In this document: positions 7,245 through 13,339 of the stretch, piece after piece
Layout of the letters: the number at the start of each line of letters is the position of its first letter
How positions within the stretch are numbered: the first letter of the stretch is position 1
Source: an uncultured Collinsella sp.
GTDB lineage: Bacteria; Actinomycetota; Coriobacteriia; Coriobacteriales; Coriobacteriaceae
Length of the DNA: 19,563 nucleotides
Assembly (NCBI GenBank): GCA_902494815.1
Contig: CABUVB010000013.1
Span: 1 to 19,563, forward strand
Direction of reading: 5' to 3'
The notes under the pieces: generated by a model
What the model was told of the DNA's origin: nothing
Database searches by the model: none
The model's input: only the letters and a program-made list of their open reading frames with translations
Program-made: the position numbers and the translations under genes

Positions 7245-7274
7245 ATAATACGATGCAACCTTGGGAGCTGTCAA
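7245..7274 (-). promoter_or_regulatory. Sigma-70-type promoter of the tRNA-Tyr/Thr/Met-tuf unit
   Basis: On the minus strand a consensus TTGACA (7274-7269) and TATTAT (7250-7245) lie 18 bases apart, about 60 bases upstream of tRNA-Tyr. The leader contains a GC-rich stretch and a short GGTCC/GGACC hairpin (about 7202-7222). Confidence 0.8.
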
Positions 7275-7284
7275 CGAAAACCTC

Positions 7285-7490
7285 TAGATACACGGTGCCG
7301 GGCGTATCTATATAGCCGTGACCTGCGGTTTTGTTGAGTTTGGATATGAAGGACGGTGGTTTTGGATACTGAGGTGACATTTCCCGAGGTAACACTTTGG
7401 TGTAGTAGAGTACACCTTCAGAATCGAACTTCGATAACAGCCTATTTGCACCTATATATAGGTCGAGATCGGGGCTTCCGTGGCAGATTC
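7285..7490. other. Non-coding stretch with small palindromes
   Basis: No convincing gene. It holds a 7-bp inverted repeat (7285-7291 with 7304-7310), a 6-bp hairpin GGTGTA/TACACC (7399-7404 with 7411-7416), and a perfect 14-base palindrome ACCTATATATAGGT (7450-7463). A minus-strand reading frame of 167 codons across 7189-7692 is open, but it overlaps the tRNA promoter and the repeats, and has no ribosome site I trust. Confidence 0.5.
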
Positions 7491-7634
7491 GAGCGTGGAT
7501 TTTCTCCCGTTTGAAATCGAGCGTGGATAATCCCCCACTTTTGGCGTGTCCCCATGGCCAAAGTGGCAGATTATCCACGCCCATTCTCCAGGCGGGAGAT
7601 TTTCCACGCTCGTGTGTCCGATAATCCACGCTCG
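7491..7634. repeat. Nested inverted repeat built from GAGCGTGGA motifs
   Basis: Five copies of a GCGTGGA-type motif lie within about 145 bases: plus orientation at 7491-7509 and 7519-7532, minus orientation at 7569-7580, 7593-7611 and 7619-7634. The outer pair is complementary over 16 of 19 positions, the three mismatches being adjacent. The inner pair is a perfect 12-bp stem, with a further CACTTTTGGC/GCCAAAGTG stem inside it. The core TTATCCACG differs by one base from the DnaA-box consensus TTATCCACA. A folding element or a cluster of protein-binding sites is possible. Function unknown. Confidence 0.8.
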
Positions 7635-7664
7635 ACCAGGATGACTGGGATAGGTGCGGCCTTT

Positions 7665-7882
7665 GTCTCGATCTGTAACGTCTAGAGAACATTTTCTCCC
7701 CAATCTGTTACAGATTGAGATATTACGCAGAGACCCCAGCTCGCGTCTCATTCTGTAACAGTTAGATAGGTTTTCCTCCCCTATCTGTTATAGATCGAGA
7801 TGTTTTTCTGCTAGCACCTGGCATTGTCTCGATCTGTAACAGTTAGAAACGATTAAACCGTCTTGGTGTTACAGATTGAGAC
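7665..7882. repeat. Three tandem hairpin repeats with 80-81 base period
   Basis: Three units of 56-57 bases (7665-7720, 7745-7800, 7826-7882) start 80 and 81 bases apart. Each opens with a form of GTCTCGATCTGTAAC and closes with its near-reverse complement, GTTACAGATTGAGAT/C. In the first two units the inner parts also pair, although their sequences differ, for example AGATAGG with CCTATCT in unit 2. The arms also hold local palindromes such as AATCTG-TTA-CAGATT. Divergent interiors with retained pairing suggest selection on structure or on a paired binding site. No protein or RNA gene could be assigned. Confidence 0.85.
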
Positions 7883-7923
7883 AAATTGGGGAACGAGACG
7901 GACGCCGAGCCTGATAACTCGCC

Positions 7924-7965
7924 AAAAAAAGAAACGGACTCTGTCCCATATAGAGACAGAGCCCG
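7924..7965 (-). terminator. Intrinsic terminator of tRNA-Thr(TGT)
   Basis: On the minus strand a stem CGGGCTCTGTC/GACAGAGTCCG with one mismatch is followed by TTTCTTTTTTT. It lies about 10 bases past the tRNA 3' end. Confidence 0.88.
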
Positions 7966-7974
7966 AAACTCTCA

Positions 7975-8049
7975 TGGAGCCAGTGACAGGAATCGAACCT
8001 GCAACCCACTGATTACAAATCAGTTGCGCTACCGTTGCGCCACACTGGC
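7975..8049 (-). tRNA. tRNA-Thr (anticodon TGT)
   Basis: A 75-base cloverleaf with an encoded CCA. The acceptor GCCAGTG pairs perfectly with CACTGGC. Stem ACTGA/TCAGT encloses loop TTTGTAA, giving anticodon TGT (reads ACA and probably ACG). It is a single-gene unit with its own terminator and a candidate promoter just upstream. Confidence 0.95.
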
Positions 8050-8079
8050 ACACTTGGCGCTTTCACGCGAAGCCAGTTA

Positions 8080-8108
8080 AGAATAAAGGAATTGCGGACG
8101 GGGCGCAA
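8080..8108 (-). promoter_or_regulatory. Candidate promoter of tRNA-Thr(TGT)
   Basis: On the minus strand TTGCGC (8108-8103) and TATTCT (8085-8080) are 17 bases apart, 31 bases before the tRNA. The match is moderate. Confidence 0.45.
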
Positions 8109-8202
8109 CAGGCCACACGGCGTTATACAAATATGTAAAATCCAGCAACAACAGGTACCAGGCCCGTTCATTTCTGTCGGTTCGCCCTCAATCTCAAAAC
8201 CA

Positions 8203-8263
8203 TTCGTTAGAACGAATAGTTTTAATTACAATTGCTATATATAAAACTATTCGTTCTAACGAA
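8203..8263. promoter_or_regulatory. Perfect 22-base inverted repeat, likely operator/promoter of the HTH-HipA gene
   Basis: Arms 8203-8224 and 8242-8263 are exact reverse complements, separated by a 17-base A/T-rich spacer. Each arm also carries its own palindrome, TTCGTT-AG-AACGAA. The spacer holds TACAAT (8227-8232) and TATATA (8236-8241) as candidate -10 boxes; no good -35 is visible. The right arm ends ten bases before the ATG of the HTH-kinase gene, so binding there would block transcription. Autoregulation by that gene's own helix-turn-helix is the natural inference. Confidence 0.75.
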
Positions 8264-8273
8264 GGGTTTCGCG

Positions 8274-9614
8274 ATGTTGACCACGAAGGAAGCTGCAGAG
8301 CTACTCGACATCACCCCACGCAGGGTACAGGAGCTCATTAAGAACGGCGCGCTGACCGCCCGCAAGGCTTCTGGTGTATGGCTCATCGACAAAGACAGCG
8401 TCGACACGCGACTCCGCTCTGTGACCAAAACGGGGGGACGTCCCCGCCGCGGCCACGGTAAGAGCGAGATCGCGTTCACCCTCATGAACCGCACGCACGA
8501 AGTCGCTCAGCTGGTCTACAGCACATCGCGAAAAGACTTTACCCACATCGGCGCCGACATCGATTACGCCCACGCCCCTATTGGGGTATTTGGCCCCAAT
8601 AGCCCCATATCGCTCGACTCCTTCCGCATCTGGTGGCGCGGCCGCGGTATCCCGCTCGCACGCATTGGGCTAGCCTCCCTGCTTGCAGAAGCCGCAGTCG
8701 ATGTTCCCGATGAACTCGTACAGCGAAATCTTGGCCTCTCCTTATCCGACCAGTATTGGATTAGGCCCCAAGGTTCCGGTCTCACCTGGGAGGATATCAA
8801 CTTCTTCAATAACGCCTTTGATGACGTCTCGCTGACCATTGCACCCTTTGCCCCAGAGGGAAAAGCGGCTGCCGCAAAGCCCGATAACACCTCGGACGGC
8901 AATCTTCAAAAGTACTGGACGTGCGAGGGCGGGCGTCGAATTCTGCATAAGGCAGGAGCGCACCTGAACCAGGAACCTTATAACGAGCTGGTGGCGACCG
9001 CGCTCCACCGTCGCATCCTAAACGCCTGCGATTATGTGCCTTACTCGCTCGAGGGCACGGGCACTTCCGCCCTGAGCATATGCGATGTCTTCTTAACTGA
9101 TGAAGAAGAGTATGTCCCTGCGTTCTATGTAAACCAGCACGCAAACGCAGATGAACGGCTAACCGACTACGAGCGATACGTAGCAAACTGCGAGGAGCTC
9201 GGGGTGACAGGCGTCAAGGATGCCCTTGACCGCATGATCGTATGTGACGACATCATCGCCAACTATGACCGTCATTGGCGTAACTTTGGCCTTGTGCGAA
9301 ACGTCAACACGCTAACCTGCAGACCAGCCCCCATCTTCGATTCGGGCTCATCGCTCTGGTGCAACATATCACTAGAGGAGCTTAGGGCGGGAGAGCACAG
9401 TTTTACCAGCGCACAATTTCATTCAAGCCCCGCCAAACAAATGTTGCTCGTTGAGGATATGAGCTGGTTTGACGGGGACAAACTCGAAGGCTTCGTTGAC
9501 GAGGCAATCGAGATTCTGTCCAGAAACGACGCGCTCACGGCAAGGCTGCCATATCTAAAAGAGGCGCTAACGTGGCGCCTCAAAAGAATGATCGACATCG
9601 CTGAATGGAGTTAG
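8274..9614 (+). CDS. Excisionase-type HTH fused to a HipA-like kinase
   Basis: A 446-residue protein. The start is placed at ATG 8274, with AAGGG about seven bases upstream; a TTG start at 8232 would fall inside the operator. Residues 2-45 (LTTKEAAELLDITPRRVQEL..) form an excisionase/MerR-like winged helix. A basic RPRRG stretch follows. The rest resembles HipA-like kinases: GLSLSDQYWI near 153, PDNTSDG near 203, a lysine in ILHKAG near 225, the catalytic ANYDRHWRNFG with D332, and FDSG with D356. The 24-residue spacing between the two aspartates matches HipA. It would phosphorylate a protein target, unknown here. No separate antitoxin gene adjoins it. It is convergent with yacP, 27 bases away. 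Toxin activity, and whether the HTH domain restrains it, are inference. Confidence 0.8.
   Translation: MLTTKEAAELLDITPRRVQELIKNGALTARKASGVWLIDKDSVDTRLRSVTKTGGRPRRGHGKSEIAFTLMNRTHEVAQLVYSTSRKDFTHIGADIDYAHAPIGVFGPNSPISLDSFRIWWRGRGIPLARIGLASLLAEAAVDVPDELVQRNLGLSLSDQYWIRPQGSGLTWEDINFFNNAFDDVSLTIAPFAPEGKAAAAKPDNTSDGNLQKYWTCEGGRRILHKAGAHLNQEPYNELVATALHRRILNACDYVPYSLEGTGTSALSICDVFLTDEEEYVPAFYVNQHANADERLTDYERYVANCEELGVTGVKDALDRMIVCDDIIANYDRHWRNFGLVRNVNTLTCRPAPIFDSGSSLWCNISLEELRAGEHSFTSAQFHSSPAKQMLLVEDMSWFDGDKLEGFVDEAIEILSRNDALTARLPYLKEALTWRLKRMIDIAEWS
9557..9581 (-). terminator. Candidate terminator of the disA-yacP operon inside the HTH-HipA coding region
   Basis: On the minus strand GAGGCGC (9581-9575), a 7-base loop and GCGCCTC (9567-9561) are followed by TTTT. 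It lies about 60 bases past the yacP stop, within the last codons of the convergent kinase gene. It is the only terminator-like structure downstream of yacP. The U-run is short, so read-through is possible. Confidence 0.5.
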
Positions 9615-9641
9615 CGAGACAGCATCGCCCCGCCAACTCCC

Positions 9642-10319
9642 CTACCTCCCGCGGAGGGCCTTGAGCTTTGCCAGGGCCTCGGGGCTTAGACGGCTGCCCA
9701 GGGTCATCTTGATCTGCGGGGCCTCCTCGGCCTCGTGAACGTCGTTATCGATCTGTTTGATCTCGTCCACCAGCATACGGCTCGAGATGCGCGTAACGCC
9801 CTTGCCCATGACAACGGCCTGGATCGTGCCGTCACTCGATACCACGGAGCACGCGCGGCCTTCCTCGCGCGCCTCGATGCAGAGCTTCTGCACCACGGTA
9901 TCGGCCGAAACACCCGTCGGCGAAAACTCGATGCGCACGCCACGGACCGGCAGATTGGGGCGCTCGCTGGAGATATTGCCCGCGCCGTCAAATACGATCA
10001 CGGCCTCGTAGCGGCCCTGGGCAAACGCAGCTACGTCATTAATGAGCGCCGTGCGCGCCATATCGTGAACGTCGCTGGAATACGGATCGTCGGAATGGTC
10101 GTACACGAGCTTTTCGTAGCGCGGCGTGCAGTGGATCACGTTGTAACCGTCGACCACCAGCAGCTCGGGCTTGTTGGAGTGCACCGTCGAGACTGGGTCG
10201 GCGATAGCCTGCGCAAACACATTGCCGCCCACGCCGTAGGTCGCGGCCGAAACAATCGGCTTGGCCGAGCCCTCGCCAAAGCGCTTGGCCTTGGACTTGG
10301 CGCGGTTCTTCTTGGACAT
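9642..10319 (-). CDS. yacP: NYN-domain ribonuclease, YacP/Rae1 family
   Basis: A 225-residue protein. After a basic N-terminal tail (about residues 1-45, KNRAKSKAKRFGEG..), the NYN/PIN-like nuclease domain begins with ELLVVDGYNVIH and continues with AVIVFDGAG and VVSSDGTIQ, which supply the acidic metal-binding residues. In Bacillus the homologue Rae1 is a ribosome-associated endonuclease that cuts mRNA in the A site. The basic tail here is longer than I expect for the Bacillus protein. The C-terminus (about 190-225) is charged and ends SPEALAKLKALRGR. It starts three bases after the rlmB stop, with a GGAGGAG site inside rlmB, and is the last gene of the disA operon. Confidence 0.88.
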   Translation of the reverse strand: MSKKNRAKSKAKRFGEGSAKPIVSAATYGVGGNVFAQAIADPVSTVHSNKPELLVVDGYNVIHCTPRYEKLVYDHSDDPYSSDVHDMARTALINDVAAFAQGRYEAVIVFDGAGNISSERPNLPVRGVRIEFSPTGVSADTVVQKLCIEAREEGRACSVVSSDGTIQAVVMGKGVTRISSRMLVDEIKQIDNDVHEAEEAPQIKMTLGSRLSPEALAKLKALRGR

Positions 10320-10322
10320 GCG

Positions 10323-11231
10323 CTACTCCTCCCCCATGAGCTCGCCGGCGTTGCGGCGCAGCCACTCAAAGCACAGGGCCGTAGTCGCCTGGGCAACATT
10401 GAGGCTCTCGGTCATGCCGCGCTGGGGAAGCTTGGTCAAAAAGTCGCATTTCTCGAGCACCAGACGCGAGATGCCGTCGCCCTCGGAGCCCATGACGAGC
10501 GCCACGCAGCCCTCGAAGGGAGCATCCCAGCAACTGCCTTCGGCGTGCTCGGAGGCACCGCCCACCCAAAAGCCAGCGGCCTTAAGATCGTCGAGCGCAC
10601 GAGCGATGTTGGGCACCTGCGCGATAGGCAGATGCATGACGGCGCCGGCTGAAGTCTTGTAGCTGCCCACGGTCACGCCGGCGGCACGCTTGTTGGCGAT
10701 GATGACGCCGGCCGCGCCCACAACCTCGGCGGAGCGCACGATGGCGCCAAAGTTGCCATCGTCGGTCACATGGTCGAGCACGACGACGAGCGCCGGTCCG
10801 TCACCCGCGCGGTCGAGAATGTCGGCGACATCGGCGTAAGGGAAGTTGCCAACCTCGAGCGCAACGCTCTGGTGAGCGCCGTGGCTCGACAGCGCATCGA
10901 GCTGTGCGCGTGGCACGTACTTAATGCGGACACCCGCGGCGTTGAGATCGTCGACCAGGCGCGACAAGGCGGCATCGCGCTCCCCGCCCTCGGCAATGAG
11001 CGCGCACTTGATGGGAAAACCAGTGCGCAGCGCCTCGGCGGCTGCACGACGACCTTCGATAAACTCGCCCTTGGGAGCCTGAACGTTGTCGCGGTTGCGC
11101 TGCGGACGTGCGGCCTGGGTACGATCGCGCTGGCCCTTGGGAGCGGCAGCGCGGTCGTTGCGGCGAATCGGACGCGAGCCAGAAGCGGCCTGCTTGCCAC
11201 CACGAGGCGCACGCTTGCGATTGTCGGCCAT
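10323..11231 (-). CDS. rlmB: 23S rRNA (guanosine-2'-O)-methyltransferase RlmB (TrmH/SpoU family)
   Basis: A 302-residue SPOUT methyltransferase that would methylate the 2'-OH of a conserved 23S rRNA guanosine (G2251 in E. coli numbering) using S-adenosylmethionine. Residues 1-55 are a basic, Gln/Arg-rich, probably disordered extension. An L30e-like substrate-binding domain starts at FIEGRRAAAEAL. The three SPOUT motifs follow: DHVTDDGNFGAIVRSAE, VALVMGSEGDGI and LNVAQATTALCFEWLR, forming the knotted cofactor site. AAGGAGG lies seven bases before the ATG. A gap of about 143 bases separates it from cysS, the longest in the operon. TrmH or another family member is the alternative, but position next to cysS and yacP fits RlmB. 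Confidence 0.9.
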   Translation of the reverse strand: MADNRKRAPRGGKQAASGSRPIRRNDRAAAPKGQRDRTQAARPQRNRDNVQAPKGEFIEGRRAAAEALRTGFPIKCALIAEGGERDAALSRLVDDLNAAGVRIKYVPRAQLDALSSHGAHQSVALEVGNFPYADVADILDRAGDGPALVVVLDHVTDDGNFGAIVRSAEVVGAAGVIIANKRAAGVTVGSYKTSAGAVMHLPIAQVPNIARALDDLKAAGFWVGGASEHAEGSCWDAPFEGCVALVMGSEGDGISRLVLEKCDFLTKLPQRGMTESLNVAQATTALCFEWLRRNAGELMGEE

Positions 11232-11374
11232 AGGACGGCCTCCTTAAATAGATAACGAACAAGAATCGACCGTCCGAGCCACGGCACCTTGCCTTTCAAT
11301 CGTCGGGCATGACCACCAGGTCTATGCCCTCCTCTTTCAAGGCAATCTGCCGCACCTCGAACGGTCGACAAATA

Positions 11375-12841
11375 CTAGAGACTCTTAATACGAGTGCCGG
11401 CGGCGGTATCCTCGATCGTCAGCCCGAGGTCCTTGAGCTGGTCGCGGATGGCATCTGCCAGATCCCAGTTCTTGGCGGCACGAGCCTCGGCACGAGCCTC
11501 GAGAATCTTGGCAGCGGCCTCGTCCACGTCGTCACCCGTGTAGGCAACCAAACCGGCGGCAACGCCCAGCAGGCCCAGCGGCAGCTCGACCTTGGGCTCG
11601 GGGAGCTCAACGCCAAACGTATCGAGCAGCTCGGCCAGCGTATCGGCGGCGGCAAGCGCGGCGGCCTTGTCGGCAGCGTCGCCCGCCTGCTCCAGGTACT
11701 GGTTGCACTCGGTCACAAAGCCAAAGACGGCACCCAGGGCACCAGCGGTGTTAAAGTCGTCGTCCATGCACTCCTTAAAGGTGGCACGGGTCTCGGCGGC
11801 CTTGGCGGCAAACGCCTCGGATGCTGCCTCATCGGCATCGGCCGTCGCATGGTTCGCGGCCCAGCGAAGGTTCTCGACCGTACCGGCGATACGCGTGAGC
11901 GAGTTCTCGGCACCCTCCAGGCGCTCCCAGGAGAAGTCGAGCGGCGAGCGATAGCTCGTCTGCAGCATCAACAGGCGCAGGGCTGCGGCAGAGTGCTGCT
12001 CGAGCACCTCGGCCAGCGTAAAGAAGTTTCCGAGCGACTTAGACATCTTCTCGCCGTCTACCAGCAGCATGCCCGTGTGCATCCAGGTGTTGGAGAAGCC
12101 CTGGTGCCAGGCGCAGGTGGCCTGGGCGCACTCGTTCTCGTGATGCGGGAAGGCAAGGTCGGAGCCGCCGCCGTGGATGTCGATCGGAGTGCCCAGGTAG
12201 CGATGCACCATGGCGGCGCACTCGGTGTGCCAACCGGGACGGCCCTCGCCCCAGGGACTCGGCCAGCTGGGCTCGCCGGGCTTGGCGGCCTTCCACAGGG
12301 CAAAGTCGAGCGGATCGTTCTTGTCCTCGTTCTCCTCGATGCGCGCGCCAACCATAAGGTCGTCGATGTTGCGGCCCGAGACCTGACCATAGTTGGGATC
12401 GCTGCGCACGGCAAAGTACACATCGCCGTTATCGGCGGCGTAGGCGTGGCCCTGCTCGATGAGCGTCTTGATCATGGCGATCATGGGGCCGATCTCCTTG
12501 GTGGCGCGAGGACGCACATCGGGATCGAGCACGTTGGCGGCGCGCATAACGCCGATAAACTTGTCAGAGAACTCCGTCGCAACCTCGGCGGCGGTACGGC
12601 CCTGCTCGTTGGCGCGCTTGATGATCTTGTCATCGACATCGGTGAGGTTCTGGGCGAATGTGACCTCATAGCCGCTCGCGATGAGCCAGCGACGAATCAC
12701 GTCAAAGCTGATGAACGTGCGGGCGTTGCCGATGTGGATGTTGTCGTAGACCGTGGGGCCGCACACGTACATGCGGACCTTGCCGGACTCGATGGGCTGG
12801 AACTCTTCCTTTTTATGGGTAGCGCTGTTGTAGATACGCAT
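11375..12841 (-). CDS. cysS: Cysteinyl-tRNA synthetase
   Basis: A 488-residue class I synthetase of standard length that charges tRNA-Cys. C27 in YVCGPTVYD is the first zinc ligand for cysteine discrimination. The HIGH-type motif is HIGN at residues 36-39, and the other zinc-site region includes GWHTECAAM and HHENECAQ. The KMSKS loop is EKMSKSLGN. The C-terminal region contains the DALR-like anticodon-binding helices. The start lies three bases beyond the ispF stop, with AAGGAG overlapping that stop codon, so the genes are coupled. In Bacillus, gltX and cysE lie upstream of cysS in the same cluster; they are absent here. Confidence 0.97.
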   Translation of the reverse strand: MRIYNSATHKKEEFQPIESGKVRMYVCGPTVYDNIHIGNARTFISFDVIRRWLIASGYEVTFAQNLTDVDDKIIKRANEQGRTAAEVATEFSDKFIGVMRAANVLDPDVRPRATKEIGPMIAMIKTLIEQGHAYAADNGDVYFAVRSDPNYGQVSGRNIDDLMVGARIEENEDKNDPLDFALWKAAKPGEPSWPSPWGEGRPGWHTECAAMVHRYLGTPIDIHGGGSDLAFPHHENECAQATCAWHQGFSNTWMHTGMLLVDGEKMSKSLGNFFTLAEVLEQHSAAALRLLMLQTSYRSPLDFSWERLEGAENSLTRIAGTVENLRWAANHATADADEAASEAFAAKAAETRATFKECMDDDFNTAGALGAVFGFVTECNQYLEQAGDAADKAAALAAADTLAELLDTFGVELPEPKVELPLGLLGVAAGLVAYTGDDVDEAAAKILEARAEARAAKNWDLADAIRDQLKDLGLTIEDTAAGTRIKSL

Positions 12842-12844
12842 TCG

Positions 12845-13339
12845 TTACTCCTTAACGGTTTTCTGTAGCAGGCAAACGGCCCAGGCGCCGATTCCCTCGC
12901 CCTGGCCTTCCCAACCGAGCTTTTCGGTCGTAGTGGCGGCGACGCCCACGTTTTCGACGTCAACGCCCAGGGCATGGGCAAGGTTGGCGCGCATGGCATC
13001 GCGGTGCGGGGTGATCTTAGGCTGCTGGCAGGCAATGGTGCAATCGGCATCGACAAACTCAAAGCCCAACTCGCGCGCATAGTCCATCACGCGAGCGAGC
13101 AGAACCATCGAATCGGCACCCTCGTAGGCGGGATCGGTGTCGGGGAATAGCTTGCCGATGTCTCCCCCGCGGCAGGCGCCCAGAATGGCGTCGGCCAAGG
13201 CGTGCGCGAGCACATCAGCATCCGAGTGGCCCAGCAGGCCGCGCTCGTAGGGAATGTTAACCCCGCCGATGATACATCGACGCCCCTCCACCAGACGGTG
13301 AACGTCGTAGCCATGGCCAATGCGCAGGTTACTGAACAT
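12845..13339 (-). CDS. ispF: 2-C-methyl-D-erythritol 2,4-cyclodiphosphate synthase
   Basis: A 164-residue enzyme of the MEP isoprenoid pathway. It cyclises CDP-methylerythritol phosphate to the cyclodiphosphate, releasing CMP. Metal ligands are in RIGHGYDVHRL (the Asp and His of DVH) and the later His of GLLGHSDADVLAHA. The TTTEKLG signature near the C-terminus binds the cytidine part. It normally forms a trimer. The reading frame is open upstream, but MFSNLRIGHGYDVH at 13339 matches the family start and has GAGAGGA upstream. It overlaps the 3' end of ispD by 11 bases. Confidence 0.96.
   Translation of the reverse strand: MFSNLRIGHGYDVHRLVEGRRCIIGGVNIPYERGLLGHSDADVLAHALADAILGACRGGDIGKLFPDTDPAYEGADSMVLLARVMDYARELGFEFVDADCTIACQQPKITPHRDAMRANLAHALGVDVENVGVAATTTEKLGWEGQGEGIGAWAVCLLQKTVKE

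Noticed and set aside
7491..7634. Chromosomal replication origin based on DnaA-like cores
   Set aside because: No dnaA, dnaN or A/T-rich unwinding region is near, and only two to three cores approach the consensus.
7189..7692. Minus-strand open frame of 167 codons in the tRNA/repeat region
   Set aside because: It overlaps the tRNA-tuf promoter and the nested repeats, has no credible ribosome site, and its residues resemble no family I know.
7665..7882. CRISPR array
   Set aside because: The repeats are regular, but each unit is itself an inverted repeat of about 56 bases with related interiors, there are only three, and no cas genes are nearby.
7975..8263. tRNA-Thr as an integration site for the HTH-HipA module
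   Set aside because: The module lies on the 5' side of the tRNA, no duplicate of the tRNA 3' end is seen beyond 9614, and no integrase is present.
8232..8273. TTG start 14 codons upstream of the HTH-HipA ATG
   Set aside because: It would place the coding start inside the operator spacer. The ATG at 8274 has a better ribosome site and begins directly at the HTH domain.
11296..11355. Possible 19-residue minus-strand peptide between cysS and rlmB (GTG start, ending LVVMPDD)
   Set aside because: The residues look protein-like and could be a remnant of a lost gene. The start is weak, no ribosome site is well placed, and the length is too short to support.
11309..12868. Plus-strand open frame of 519 codons opposite cysS
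   Set aside because: It is the antisense shadow of cysS, which has all synthetase motifs; no ribosome site or family resemblance on the plus strand.
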